A DNA stretch of 60,393 nt from a virus (IMGVR_UViG_3300021092_001988:1-60393); one strand, 5' to 3'. Numbered from the stretch's first letter, positions 1 to 8,150 are shown. Notes: generated by a model from the letters alone, not told the origin. Numbers and translations: made by a program.

Positions 1-322
1 AGTTTTTAACTACATCGTAAAGGTCTGTCAGGGATTTGATTTTAGTAACATCTAAAGCAACATTGTGTTTATAGACATATTCTAAGTACTCTTTTGCTCT
101 TGGTAAATCTTCGAGTTTTAACCCTTTTTTTCTATAAAGATTAATTAATAGTTTAGCGTACTTACCAATTCTCTTAATTCCCGACTCAGCGGATAATGAG
201 AGGGGGTCCGCCATTACGATTTGATTGAACTCATCTCTTGGCAGGTCTTTATAATATGAATTGTAAATTTCATCAGGGGTGGCCTCCAATATAATAGACT
301 CAATAAGATTTAAAATTTTCAC
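1..322 (-). CDS. Partial hypothetical phage protein (N-terminal ~107 residues)
   Basis: This is the beginning of a leftward gene whose 3' end lies outside the window. The frame opens with GTG at 320-322 and stays open to base 1. The first residues read (M)KILNLIESIILEATPDEI, helical and hydrophobic, then a charged helical region rich in Leu, Lys and Tyr. I do not recognise a family. The start contains I-L-E followed by A, which fits the T4-type prohead-protease cleavage rule also seen in tagged proteins nearby. The A-rich region upstream and the open frame support coding; the GTG start is inferred because no ATG fits. Confidence 0.6.
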   Translation of the reverse strand, partial: MKILNLIESIILEATPDEIYNSYYKDLPRDEFNQIVMADPLSLSAESGIKRIGKYAKLLINLYRKKGLKLEDLPRAKEYLEYVYKHNVALDVTKIKSLTDLYDVVKN

Positions 323-373
323 AATAATTGACTTACTATTATAAATACCCGAAACAATATCTTTTTTTCAGAC

Positions 374-381
374 TATTTATA
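374..381 (+). promoter_or_regulatory. TATTTATA promoter-like motif
   Basis: TATTTATA lies about 30 bases before the ATG at 412. The same octamer recurs just upstream of many genes in this window, so I treat it as a candidate phage promoter element. Confidence 0.4.
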
Positions 382-411
382 ATATGAAATAAACCTTAAT
401 ACACAAAAAAA

Positions 412-1005
412 ATGAGTTGTTACACAAAAGAACAAATTGAAGAGGTTGTCAAATCTAAAGGTTATGTTTGGTTTGAGGGTACAAAAGACTACGATGTTAA
501 TATCGTTGGAATCAGAAACTCAAGTACGGGTGATAAAGTTACAAACGTATTTGATGATTGTTTAACCGTTTCCTATAAAGAAGGTGGTGTGTGGAAATCT
601 CATTGTTGGCCCGCCACAACTGACCCTGGTAAAAAGGGTGTCATGGAGTATCATAATGCTGCGGGGGTGGCTAGATTGGTACCGGGTCAATATAGAGGGT
701 CTCACACAATCGGACTACACCAAGGTAAATATGAGGCGTTAAAACAACAAAAACCCGTAAAAGTATATCGTGATAAAGATAAGGACATGCAGTATGATGA
801 AAATGTGATTCAAGAGGGTGTTTTCGGTATCAACATTCACAAAGCGGGTGCAGATTCTACATATGTAGAAAATTGGTCAGAGGGTTGTCAAGTTTTTAAA
901 AAATCCGCAGATTTTGATAGTTTTATGAAAATAATGAATAAAGCGGCGTCGATACACGGTAAATCTTTTACATACACTCTTGTAGAATCAAAGGATATTA
1001 AATAG
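412..1005 (+). CDS. Putative YkuD-like (L,D-transpeptidase-fold) cell-wall protein
   Basis: A 197-residue soluble protein without a signal peptide. Around residues 140-165 it reads INIHKAGADS then WSEGCQVF: a His followed after about 16 residues by S-x-G-C. This resembles the YkuD L,D-transpeptidase signature (H...S/T-H-G-C), with Glu replacing the second His. YkuD enzymes use the Cys to act on peptidoglycan cross-links. The neighbours include a phage-tail lysozyme and a GH19 endolysin, which supports a cell-wall role. The function is inferred from a short motif only; it could be a catalytically altered relative. The next gene starts four bases downstream, so the two are probably co-transcribed. 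Confidence 0.5.
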   Translation: MSCYTKEQIEEVVKSKGYVWFEGTKDYDVNIVGIRNSSTGDKVTNVFDDCLTVSYKEGGVWKSHCWPATTDPGKKGVMEYHNAAGVARLVPGQYRGSHTIGLHQGKYEALKQQKPVKVYRDKDKDMQYDENVIQEGVFGINIHKAGADSTYVENWSEGCQVFKKSADFDSFMKIMNKAASIHGKSFTYTLVESKDIK

Positions 1006-1009
1006 TTTT

Positions 1010-1606
1010 ATGGAAAAACTTATAAAGAAAATATTAAAAGAATATGTTGAGAAATCATTAGAAGAACTAATGCCAACAGTTCATTATGAAAAAAATATTA
1101 ACGTAAGATTTAGGGGTCCATTAGAATATACTGTTAGAAAATTTTCAAGAACAAGAGGTAAATTGGAAATGAGAGACGTTGGGACGTATACATTATCAAA
1201 AAGAGAAAAATCAGAAGCGGAGTCAAATATAGATGAAGTGATGAAAGTTGATGTACCTGAAAATTTGGTTTTTGGTATTGAAGTTTACAGGTTTAATATT
1301 GATATTGACAGGATAAATTTTTTCTCCAAAGACGATAAGTATGAAACTTTAAGAGACACTCTCAGAGATGAAAATCCCGCATCAATATATTTGGTTGACC
1401 CACAAACAGAATCTGTTGGTGACATTTTATTTTTTGTCATAAAAGAAAATAAAGTTATTACAACGTTTTTGGAAAGGTCATTTAATTATGATTCTATTAA
1501 ACAAAAAAGAAATTTAGATTTTTTAATCAAAGCCGGCGACATTAAAAATTATTCGGTACCAAAAAAAGACAAACCATTTAATTTTAACGATTGGAGAAGG
1601 TCATAA
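1010..1606 (+). CDS. Hypothetical protein with amphipathic N-terminus
   Basis: A 198-residue protein following the YkuD-like gene by four bases. The N-terminus (MEKLIKKILKEYVEKSLEEL) is a strongly amphipathic helix. The rest is mixed alpha/beta, rich in Lys, Asp and Arg, with no transmembrane segment or familiar motif. The short helical start resembles the N-termini of other proteins in this phage that carry E-preceded cleavage-like sites (here L-K-E and L-E-E), though the following residues do not fit the T4 rule well. I do not recognise a family. Confidence 0.7.
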   Translation: MEKLIKKILKEYVEKSLEELMPTVHYEKNINVRFRGPLEYTVRKFSRTRGKLEMRDVGTYTLSKREKSEAESNIDEVMKVDVPENLVFGIEVYRFNIDIDRINFFSKDDKYETLRDTLRDENPASIYLVDPQTESVGDILFFVIKENKVITTFLERSFNYDSIKQKRNLDFLIKAGDIKNYSVPKKDKPFNFNDWRRS

Positions 1607-1610
1607 AAAA

Positions 1611-1634
1611 GGGGAAGAGTAGCGAACCTTCCCC
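1611..1634 (-). terminator. Rho-independent terminator for the leftward tagged-protein genes
   Basis: GGGGAAG pairs with CTTCCCC across a 10-base loop. Read leftward, the stem is followed by six T residues. It lies between the convergent ends of the genes ending at 1606 and 1691. Confidence 0.6.
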
Positions 1635-1690
1635 CTAAATCCGTGAACTAGTCCCGGTCCTAAGTGGGATTTCAACCCCAACTATCTTTA

Positions 1691-2308
1691 TTAGAATTCT
1701 AAAAATTTCTTTAAATCACCCATAACATCAAGTTTTTTTGGTTTAAATAACTTACCAAATATGTTTGGAAACTTTGATTTATGTTTAGAAATTATTTGAA
1801 CCGCAATACTACCTCTTTTCATACCTTCTTGAGATGAATTCGCCGGTCTCTCAAAATTTTTGGTAAAAACCGCAGCAGTGTCTTTAGTAGATAAATTCGG
1901 GTTAAATAACGCTTGTTTAGTTGCAGAGTAATAAGGTATTGTTTTTATCTCATGCATTAAGTAATCTACTTGGGTTGAAATATCGTCAGGACTTTTACCT
2001 TTCTTTTTTGCAAAATCAATCAGACCTCGTTTTCTCGATTCTCTCCATTGTGCAATCCCAACAGAAGACCCTCCGGGAATATTTTTGTCTCCAACCGCTT
2101 TTGGTTGGAATCTACTTTCCGCATATAAATTACCCATCACCGCAGCAATACTTTTTTCAGGTAATCCGTGTTGTTTTAATCTATTATATATCAACTCAGC
2201 ATTTGAATTCCAACTTGATGAACTGTATTTAACATCTTCATTAATTAAATTCTCTTTTTCTAATTTTATTAATGACTTTAATTGTGATTCTGTAATTAAT
2301 ATTTTCAT
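1691..2308 (-). CDS. Phage-tail-lysozyme domain protein with N-terminal ESQLK tag
   Basis: A 205-residue protein. Residues 1-15 are the recurrent tag MKILITESQLKSLI. From about residue 30 a phage tail lysozyme domain (Phage_lysozyme2 type) is recognisable: helices with AAVMGNLYAESRF, where the Glu is the likely catalytic acid, then SVGIAQW followed by R..L, as in this family of peptidoglycan muramidases. The tag contains I-T-E followed by S, which matches the T4 prohead-protease rule, so the enzyme may be packed in the virion and cut on maturation. It is the last gene of a leftward run that ends at a terminator. Confidence 0.8.
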   Translation of the reverse strand: MKILITESQLKSLIKLEKENLINEDVKYSSSSWNSNAELIYNRLKQHGLPEKSIAAVMGNLYAESRFQPKAVGDKNIPGGSSVGIAQWRESRKRGLIDFAKKKGKSPDDISTQVDYLMHEIKTIPYYSATKQALFNPNLSTKDTAAVFTKNFERPANSSQEGMKRGSIAVQIISKHKSKFPNIFGKLFKPKKLDVMGDLKKFLEF

Positions 2309-2309
2309 A

Positions 2310-2663
2310 TTAATTTTCTTTGATTAATAACTCACCTAAAACTTCAATTTTACCAACTAATTCTTGAAATGGTATTTGTTTAATACCCATACCATCTTTG
2401 GTTGATTCGTATAGTTTTTCTAACAATTTTTTATATTCTTTTTCCATCGCTTCTTTGGTTAGTTTACCTTCAGATGCTTTCTTGTAATATGGTAATTTAA
2501 CAACAAAGTGATGATAAGTCAATAAAGCAAGTCCACCTTTCTCTTTAGCATTTTCACTAATTTTTTTCGCACCACCCATTCGGGTTTCTGCAAATTTTTC
2601 AAATTCGGTTAATTCCGATTCGATAAGTCTTTTTAATTGAGATTCTGATAATAGTATTTTCAT
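2310..2663 (-). CDS. Tagged hypothetical protein (ESQLK family)
   Basis: A 117-residue protein that begins MKILLSESQLKRLIESELTE, the same tag as its neighbours. The rest is helical and charged (many Lys and Glu) with no membrane segment and no motif I recognise. Its stop is one base from the start of the tail-lysozyme gene and its start is two bases from the stop of the gene upstream, so these genes are tightly packed and probably co-expressed. The site L-S-E followed by S fits a head-protease cleavage site. Confidence 0.75.
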   Translation of the reverse strand: MKILLSESQLKRLIESELTEFEKFAETRMGGAKKISENAKEKGGLALLTYHHFVVKLPYYKKASEGKLTKEAMEKEYKKLLEKLYESTKDGMGIKQIPFQELVGKIEVLGELLIKEN

Positions 2664-2664
2664 G

Positions 2665-3393
2665 TTATCTACAGTTCCACAATACGGGGTCAGTTTCGAA
2701 GAGGTTTTTGAAATCTAAGAACACAAGTTCCGCAAGTTTCACCAAGAAACTCTTTTGGATATCTAAACCACAACTAACGCTTATTCTTCCAAGACCTTCA
2801 TAGATATGACACCTAAGAAGACGTAGGATTAACCATGCCCCAATTGCAATAAAAACACCCGTAGGTAATCCCAATAAGAAAATCTTAACAGATTCCCATG
2901 CTGCAAGTGCACCCGCTTGTTCGTTAACCTGTGTGGGTTGTGCTTGTGGTGCCGGTTGTTTATCTTGTCTTTTCTGTCTTCTCATTGCTTTGAGTTCCTG
3001 AATCATTTTCTTTAACTCATATTTTGTTGCATTTGGAAGAACGGGATTCAACATCTCGGCAACCTTTGATTTTGCTTCGGTTACTTCAGGTGTGTTTTGG
3101 TCTGCACCATTTACATCTTGAGCACTAACACCAAGACCTTTAATTTCATTAGCCAATGAGCTAACCAATTGCATTCCTTTTCGGGATTCGGGGCTAAAAC
3201 ATAAATCTTGTTGGTTAACCTCTTTAATATCTTTTACTTCTTTATCATATTTCTTAAATCTATCTGGATTTGACATTAAAGCGCTTTTTGGGAATATCCT
3301 TTTTTTACGAGTGTTTGCAAGGGTCCTTGACCTTTCTTCAATTTCACCGTCTATAATCTTCTTTAATTGAGATTCTGTTATGATGTACTTCAT
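2665..3393 (-). CDS. Tagged membrane-anchored hypothetical protein
   Basis: A 242-residue protein with tag MKYIITESQLKKIIDGEIEE. A charged, Pro/Gln-rich middle (around residues 140-160) is followed by one strong hydrophobic segment near residues 168-192 (FLLGLPTGVFIAIGAWLIL), probably a membrane helix, and a C-terminal tail with three Cys. The TATTTATA motif ends four bases before its ATG. The tag has I-T-E followed by S. The combination of tag and membrane segment would suit an ejected virion protein that inserts in the host envelope, but this is inference. Confidence 0.75.
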   Translation of the reverse strand: MKYIITESQLKKIIDGEIEERSRTLANTRKKRIFPKSALMSNPDRFKKYDKEVKDIKEVNQQDLCFSPESRKGMQLVSSLANEIKGLGVSAQDVNGADQNTPEVTEAKSKVAEMLNPVLPNATKYELKKMIQELKAMRRQKRQDKQPAPQAQPTQVNEQAGALAAWESVKIFLLGLPTGVFIAIGAWLILRLLRCHIYEGLGRISVSCGLDIQKSFLVKLAELVFLDFKNLFETDPVLWNCR

Positions 3394-3397
3394 ATCA

Positions 3398-3405
3398 TAT
3401 AAATA
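3398..3405 (-). promoter_or_regulatory. TATTTATA promoter-like motif
   Basis: On the minus strand TATTTATA ends four bases before the ATG of the 242-aa tagged gene (TATTTATA-TGAT-ATG). Such close spacing would imply an almost leaderless transcript if this is a -10-type element. Confidence 0.4.
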
Positions 3406-3431
3406 CTTTAGAATTTATTATAAAAGCATAA

Positions 3432-3455
3432 AAAACCCCTTGACGGGGTTTTTTG
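3432..3455 (-). terminator. Rho-independent terminator
   Basis: AACCCC and GGGGTT form a stem around a short loop, followed leftward by a T run. It sits just after the stop of the leftward gene at 3471-3899. Confidence 0.75.
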
Positions 3456-3470
3456 TTTTTAATCATAAAA

Positions 3471-3899
3471 TTATTTTAATTTTGAACTCAAACTTTCGAT
3501 AATGGGATTTCCCATGTATTTGTTGAATGTGTTTTTGAGTGATTTTTGTCCTTCGTTTAATGAATAATCATCTTCCATGGTCATACCTGTTTCCATGTCA
3601 ATTTCGGCGTCTGCGGGTACATCTGAATAATCATCTTCTTCTAATTCAACATTAATTTCTCTTGGTGGATTAGGTAATTGGTTGGGGTCATTTTTACCCA
3701 TATTGTAATCAACAAATTCACCATCCTCAACATCTAAATTAATTTTCGCTGGTGGATTAGGTAATTGATTAGGTCTATTCATACCCATATTATAATCGAC
3801 AGGTTCAATATCTTCGAGACTTTCTCGTAATTTTTGTTTAGTATTGTATTGAATAAGTCTTTTCAATTGTGACTCTCTAAATATAACTTTTTTTCCCAT
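3471..3899 (-). CDS. Tagged acidic protein with internal PNQLPNPP repeat
   Basis: A 142-residue acidic protein. It begins MGKKVIFRESQLKRLIQYN, a variant of the recurrent tag. Residues about 32-85 hold two copies of a repeat with VDYNMG...PNQLPNPP..IN followed by an acidic patch. The C-terminal third is also very acidic. There is no membrane segment or known domain. A minus-strand TATTTATA motif lies about 20 bases upstream and a terminator follows immediately, so it is probably a single-gene unit. A structural or scaffold-like role is possible, but I do not recognise it. Confidence 0.7.
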   Translation of the reverse strand: MGKKVIFRESQLKRLIQYNTKQKLRESLEDIEPVDYNMGMNRPNQLPNPPAKINLDVEDGEFVDYNMGKNDPNQLPNPPREINVELEEDDYSDVPADAEIDMETGMTMEDDYSLNEGQKSLKNTFNKYMGNPIIESLSSKLK

Positions 3900-3918
3900 T
3901 TTTCAGTTTGTTTACATA

Positions 3919-3926
3919 TATAAATA
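3919..3926 (-). promoter_or_regulatory. TATTTATA promoter-like motif
   Basis: Minus-strand TATTTATA about 20 bases upstream of the gene starting at 3899. Confidence 0.4.
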
Positions 3927-3940
3927 TCAAGTAATATTAA

Positions 3941-4198
3941 TTAATACCTACCACTGAGGTAAACATATAAAACTTCTGGTATTTTAGTGCATGTTTGTTT
4001 AATACCTCCTTGGTCATAACAATCAATGTATGGTAGTTTTTCTATTATGTCTCTAATTTCTTTAGGTACAACATAATAACCTTTTTGATTTTTAACTAAT
4101 AATCTTTTGACTAAAGTTTCTCTATGATAGAGTTTGTCAGGTTCGTAATATTCTTTTAGAATATTTTTGTATTGGGATTCCGATATTAATATTTTCAC
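3941..4198 (-). CDS. Small tagged hypothetical protein
   Basis: An 85-residue protein. I place the start at the GTG at 4196-4198 because it gives (M)KILISESQYKNILKEYYE, which matches the recurrent tag exactly. The frame also extends upstream to an ATG at 4258, but that extension is a hydrophobic stretch with no resemblance to the tag. The rest is a small mixed domain with three Cys. I do not recognise it. The tag offers I-S-E followed by S as a possible head-protease site. Confidence 0.65.
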   Translation of the reverse strand: MKILISESQYKNILKEYYEPDKLYHRETLVKRLLVKNQKGYYVVPKEIRDIIEKLPYIDCYDQGGIKQTCTKIPEVLYVYLSGRY

Positions 4199-4314
4199 AG
4201 TATTAAATTTTAATTTTACTAAACAATTTAACAATTGAATAGTGTGACATAAAAACAAAAAACAAAATTAGGTAAGTAACGTAATTGAGTTTTTTCATTT
4301 ACATATAAATATAT

Positions 4315-4503
4315 TTACTCGTCTTTTTTTTCGTTTACGGATTGTAAAAAGTATCGAACACCGTCATGGATAATAAATTGAAGAGGCATGACTGTTGTTA
4401 TGTTTAAGTTTGGGGTCCAAATTTCAGTAACACCAAAACCTTTGTTTTGTGGTTTCATAACCACTTTTTTGTTTGTAAATTTAACACTTCTTAATTCTGA
4501 CAT
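4315..4503 (-). CDS. Small hypothetical protein
   Basis: A 62-residue, beta-rich protein (MSELRSVKFTNKKVV...) with a charged C-terminus. It lacks the tag found on both neighbouring genes. No membrane segment or motif was recognised. The intergenic stretches on both sides are AT-rich. It is probably a genuine small phage gene. Confidence 0.55.
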   Translation of the reverse strand: MSELRSVKFTNKKVVMKPQNKGFGVTEIWTPNLNITTVMPLQFIIHDGVRYFLQSVNEKKDE

Positions 4504-4577
4504 ATTTTATATAAACCATTTATTTAGGTTTATTAAAATATAACTAAATATTGCTAAATTATGTATCAATAATTTTT

Positions 4578-5153
4578 TTATACTTGTTCTGGGTCATTAA
4601 CCATTTGGTCTTGAGCTAAAACATTTTTCATTGATTTAGTTAGAGAATTGTATACTTGTTCACCAAATCTATCCATTATTTCATTATCGTTTCTTAAGTC
4701 AATAAAATTACCTCTGGCCATAAAACCTAAAACATTTTCTAAATTAATACTTCTCCAAGCACCTTTAGCCGCCTCCATTTTAGCTTGTTCATCTTCAACA
4801 CCCATTCCTCTTAATTCTTTTAACTTTTTGATATAAGAGTTCATGTCAACAACTTTTTTAATGTTGTTATTCATCTCGACGTTCATTTGTTTTTCGCTTT
4901 TTTCTCTATCACTACCAACATATGAACTTAGAGATTTTTTAATTGACATATGACGAACAGTACCATCCTTTTTCACAAATGCGACACTAACAAGAATGTT
5001 ATTATCAATCGCATCTCTTAATTGTTGTAGGTCGTTACCTTGACTAAACCCTTCGTAATCTAATTTTTCCTCAACATCCATAGATGATTCGGTAATTACT
5101 CTATCTAATAAACGTTTTAGTTGTGATTCAGTTACTATAATTTTTTTGCTCAT
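4578..5153 (-). CDS. Tagged protein with SH3-like (DUF2693-type) beta-barrel
   Basis: A 191-residue protein with tag MSKKIIVTESQLKRLLDRVI. Residues about 40-80 (LRDAIDNNILVSVAFVKKDG, then VRHMSIKKSL) and about 130-150 (GAWRSINLENVLGFM) resemble the small SH3-like barrel of DUF2693-type phage proteins, in which a basic strand pair is followed by WRSF..e.l. A charged helical insert separates the two parts. V-T-E followed by S lies at the tag. Function is unknown. It heads a leftward unit with a TATTTATA motif 11 bases upstream. Confidence 0.65.
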   Translation of the reverse strand: MSKKIIVTESQLKRLLDRVITESSMDVEEKLDYEGFSQGNDLQQLRDAIDNNILVSVAFVKKDGTVRHMSIKKSLSSYVGSDREKSEKQMNVEMNNNIKKVVDMNSYIKKLKELRGMGVEDEQAKMEAAKGAWRSINLENVLGFMARGNFIDLRNDNEIMDRFGEQVYNSLTKSMKNVLAQDQMVNDPEQV

Positions 5154-5164
5154 ATTTTTTTATA

Positions 5165-5172
5165 TATAAATA
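5165..5172 (-). promoter_or_regulatory. TATTTATA promoter-like motif
   Basis: Minus-strand TATTTATA 11 bases upstream of the ATG at 5153. A second copy on the other strand at 5211 makes this a likely divergent promoter region. Confidence 0.4.
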
Positions 5173-5210
5173 CCGTGATACCGGTGTAAATTTAGTTCTA
5201 TGTTTTATAA

Positions 5211-5218
5211 TATTTATA
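5211..5218 (+). promoter_or_regulatory. TATTTATA promoter-like motif
   Basis: TATTTATA about 30 bases upstream of the endolysin ATG at 5249. Confidence 0.4.
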
Positions 5219-5248
5219 TGAAAAATAACTAAACTTAAAAAAAAAACT

Positions 5249-6076
5249 ATGTTACTCAAAAAAGGTTCTACAGGAGAAGATGTAAAAAAAATACAAGAAA
5301 AATTAGGGTTGTCCGCTGACGGTGTATTTGGTACAGGTACCGAATTGGCTGTAAAAGGTTGGCAATCAACCAACGGTCTAATTGCTGATGGTATTGTTGG
5401 AGATGGTACTTGGTCTAAAATGTTTGCAACACAAACAGTAATCACCGAACCGTCGCCAGCGCCTAACGTTGGTGGTTTAAAATTAGAAAAATTAAAAGGT
5501 CACATACCCGATGCGGTAATTGCTTTGATTCCTGACACCGCGCAAAAGTTTCAAATAAACACACCATTGAGATTGGCACATTTTTTAGCACAATGTGGTC
5601 ACGAATCAGGTGGGTTTAAGGCGACACAAGAAAATTTAAATTATTCGGCAAAAGGTCTAAGAGGTATTTTTGGAAAATATTTCCCGACTGACGCATTAGC
5701 AGAACAATATCAAAGAAAACCCGAAGCGATTGCATCTCGTGTTTATGGAGGTAGAATGGGTAATGGTGCTGAACCAACAAAAGAAGGGTATAAATTTCGT
5801 GGCAGAGGGTACATTCAATTAACCGGAAAGGATAACTATACAGCATTCGGTAAAGCAATTAATGAGGATGTTATTTCAAATCCTGATTTGGTTTCTTCAA
5901 AATATGCCTTATTATCTGCGGCTTGGTTTTTTAGTAAAAACGGATTACACAAAATGGCGGACGAAGGTGCTACCGACGCGGTGGTTACAAAAATTACAAA
6001 AAGAGTAAATGGTGGTACAATAGGGTTAGCTGACCGTATAAAACATTTTAAAGAATACTATTCTTTGTTATCATAA
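5249..6076 (+). CDS. Endolysin: peptidoglycan-binding domain plus GH19 lysozyme/chitinase
   Basis: A 275-residue protein. Residues 1-65 form a PG_binding_1 domain (KKGSTGEDVKKIQEKLGL, then DGVFG, then DGIVGDGTW). Residues about 85-270 are a glycoside hydrolase family 19 domain: LAHFLAQCGHESGGF holds the catalytic Glu, and FRGRGYIQLTGKDNY and LLSAAWFF are typical GH19 endolysin motifs. The enzyme cleaves the glycan backbone of the cell wall. There is no signal peptide, so export through a holin is expected. A strong bidirectional terminator follows. A TATTTATA motif upstream suggests late expression. Confidence 0.9.
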   Translation: MLLKKGSTGEDVKKIQEKLGLSADGVFGTGTELAVKGWQSTNGLIADGIVGDGTWSKMFATQTVITEPSPAPNVGGLKLEKLKGHIPDAVIALIPDTAQKFQINTPLRLAHFLAQCGHESGGFKATQENLNYSAKGLRGIFGKYFPTDALAEQYQRKPEAIASRVYGGRMGNGAEPTKEGYKFRGRGYIQLTGKDNYTAFGKAINEDVISNPDLVSSKYALLSAAWFFSKNGLHKMADEGATDAVVTKITKRVNGGTIGLADRIKHFKEYYSLLS

Positions 6077-6078
6077 AA

Positions 6079-6100
6079 AAAGGGGTTTAATAACCCCTTT
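6079..6100. terminator. Bidirectional Rho-independent terminator
   Basis: AAAGGGGTT pairs with AACCCCTTT, with T runs in both directions. It separates the convergent endolysin gene and the leftward 522-residue gene. Confidence 0.8.
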
Positions 6101-7655
6101 TTTCTTTTATATCTGTGTAATCACCCGGTTTGTCTGTTTCGGGTTCACTACCATCATCAGGAGACAATTCTTTCATTAATATCTTAAATTGTTTAGATGA
6201 CATAAAGTGTGCGTTGTATTCCGGATTTTCATCACCAACACTGTAAACTGAATAGAAAGAGTCGTCGTTTGCTTGAGTACTTGTACTGTAAACATCTACA
6301 ACATATGTGTTTCCTTCCGTATCCACATAAACATCGGTATCGATGTGTGCATATTTTGGTTCATAAACCTTACCATCTTTTTCTACCCATGAATTTGTCG
6401 ACACGTTATACAATCCTGATTTACCGTTAATTTTACTTTCGTATAGTCTGATTTTTTTATTATCACCACTAACTCTCGCAATTTTAAATTCGTTAGCCAT
6501 CAAGAAATCAACGATAGTCCCAACTCCGTCACCAATACCTTTTTCTCTTAAAGTTCTGTCCAATAAATTAAATTGATTACCAACTTTTTTAATTTCACTG
6601 AGGAAATCAAAGTTACCGTATCTTTCTTTAACGTTGTACTGATTTATTTCGGGGTACACAATATACAAATTACGTAGTTCGTCATCCATTGACCTCCATG
6701 ATTCCGGTTTTGCTAATGTTCCACCGTTTTGGATATAAGCTCTTTTATATCCCTTTTCCATTCTTTTAAATTCGTATTGTCCACCAACTCTTTCGTTTAT
6801 TTGACCAACAACATCTCTTAGAGATAATTCCTCTTGTGAAAATGGTTTGGTTGTTATTATATTTCTTTCGCCTCTAAGTTGTGGATATATTTCTTCTATC
6901 TCTTCCCATGTTTTAACAAGGTCACCACCATTCATCATGTTTGTAATTCTGAAACCGGTATTAACTCCTGTGTCTTTTTGGATTGTACTTATAAAATATG
7001 GGTCATTTTCACTTTTATTTTCATCAATAACAAAATAAAATGTTCTTTCTCCTCGGTAATTACCCCACATATTTGATTTACCCATATCAGGTCTCCAAGT
7101 TACACACCATGGAGAAATATCTCTGTCAGATTGTTCAGGTCTACCTAATGCTTTTTTGTACATTGTGTGATACCAGTATCCATATCGTATGGACATTTGT
7201 TGGTCTCTTATCGCATAAACCCTAAGACCATCTCTTTCGAATACTAAATTATCGTTACCAAACCATAATCTTCTTGACGCTTCTATTCTCTCTGGTGACG
7301 CTTTTGTATCACTACCGGCAAAAACATCTCTCTCAACTGCTCTTTCTTCAGGTCTAAATTCGTTTAATAAAAACGATAATTGAGAATAAGAATATTTTTC
7401 AATCTGTCTTAAATTATTTGGGTCAAATTTTGGATATCCGTGTTCACCGTCGTATCTACTTAAAAATGTAAATACTTGTGGTCGGTCAGGCCTTAAACCT
7501 TCTTTTATTTTAGCAAAGTCATAAAAAAGCCTTTCACCTTCTTCGTCTGTAATATTTGGTCTTTCTGTTTTCCAAATATCCATTAGGGTGTTGAAGAGCT
7601 TCTTGTTTTTTACCTCCTCTAATAATGTGTCAAACAGTATTTCTGTGAATCTCAT
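6087..7655 (-). CDS. Large conserved hypothetical phage protein
   Basis: A 522-residue protein with no membrane segment. The N-terminus (MRFTEILFDTLLEEVKNKKL) is an amphipathic helix like those of other proteins in this phage. The central part has SPWCVTWRPDMGKSNMWG followed by RTFYFVIDE, a Cys/Trp-rich beta-strand pattern that I recall from large phage proteins of unknown function. The C-terminal third is beta-rich and acidic, ending in a Pro/Asp-rich tail. The minus strand upstream reads GGTATTTATG, a variant of the recurrent promoter motif. I cannot assign a function; a virion or ejected protein is possible. Confidence 0.65.
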   Translation of the reverse strand: MRFTEILFDTLLEEVKNKKLFNTLMDIWKTERPNITDEEGERLFYDFAKIKEGLRPDRPQVFTFLSRYDGEHGYPKFDPNNLRQIEKYSYSQLSFLLNEFRPEERAVERDVFAGSDTKASPERIEASRRLWFGNDNLVFERDGLRVYAIRDQQMSIRYGYWYHTMYKKALGRPEQSDRDISPWCVTWRPDMGKSNMWGNYRGERTFYFVIDENKSENDPYFISTIQKDTGVNTGFRITNMMNGGDLVKTWEEIEEIYPQLRGERNIITTKPFSQEELSLRDVVGQINERVGGQYEFKRMEKGYKRAYIQNGGTLAKPESWRSMDDELRNLYIVYPEINQYNVKERYGNFDFLSEIKKVGNQFNLLDRTLREKGIGDGVGTIVDFLMANEFKIARVSGDNKKIRLYESKINGKSGLYNVSTNSWVEKDGKVYEPKYAHIDTDVYVDTEGNTYVVDVYSTSTQANDDSFYSVYSVGDENPEYNAHFMSSKQFKILMKELSPDDGSEPETDKPGDYTDIKEKRGY

Positions 7656-7709
7656 TGTTAAAAATAATTATATACACATAAATACCCAATAATTTAGGTT
7701 TGTACATAA

Positions 7710-8054
7710 TTATTCCACAACTTCACTTTCTGTTTTTACAAAACTACGCTTTAAATTCTCAACTTCCTCCAATAACGATTTACACATTTTTTCAATCATG
7801 AGAATTTTCATGAGATTATCCGCTTGCGGAAAGTTGTTCTCTTGTTGATAGTTGTTTAAGATAACCATTTTTAAAAGATTTTCATTTTCCAACTTGTAGG
7901 TGCGTTCTTTCTTCTTTTGAAAGTACTTTTTTGAATTTACTTTTGTACAGTCAATGCAATAGTTACTGTGGCCGTCATGAATCAGCTTGTTTTTGTAGAA
8001 ATTAGACAAAGGGAATACCCCTTTACATCCTGTGCACTTCTTGTGTTTTTCCAT
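7710..8054 (-). CDS. Small zinc-ribbon protein with coiled-coil tail
   Basis: A 114-residue protein. Residues 7-40 hold CTGCKGVFPLSNFYKNK and YCIDC: two CxxC pairs typical of small phage zinc ribbons (F/Y-rich, K..C..C....p...F). Residues 50-114 are mainly a charged helix with coiled-coil character. It may bind nucleic acid or protein, but there is no specific family call. The upstream region has TATCTTTG, the host-type -7 element, which suggests early transcription by host RNA polymerase. Confidence 0.6.
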   Translation of the reverse strand: MEKHKKCTGCKGVFPLSNFYKNKLIHDGHSNYCIDCTKVNSKKYFQKKKERTYKLENENLLKMVILNNYQQENNFPQADNLMKILMIEKMCKSLLEEVENLKRSFVKTESEVVE

Positions 8055-8073
8055 TGATGATTGTTAATTTATA

Positions 8074-8081
8074 CAAAGATA
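8074..8081 (-). promoter_or_regulatory. Bacteroidota-type -7 element (TATCTTTG)
   Basis: TATCTTTG (consensus TAnnTTTG) lies on the minus strand 19 bases before the ATG at 8054. A TTTG at the ideal 19-base spacing is not present, so this is a partial match. Confidence 0.4.
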
Positions 8082-8150
8082 GTACTTTTTTTGATATATT
8101 TTGTATATTTCAAATAAAATATGAAATATGTATAATTTAAATAAATTTAT

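Noticed and set aside
1621-1690. Possible tRNA on the minus strand (TTGAAAT loop)
   Set aside because: The stem around the loop does not form five pairs and no acceptor or anticodon arm can be placed.
4199-4258. N-terminal extension of the small tagged gene to ATG 4258
   Set aside because: The GTG at 4198 gives the exact recurrent tag; the extension is unrelated in composition.
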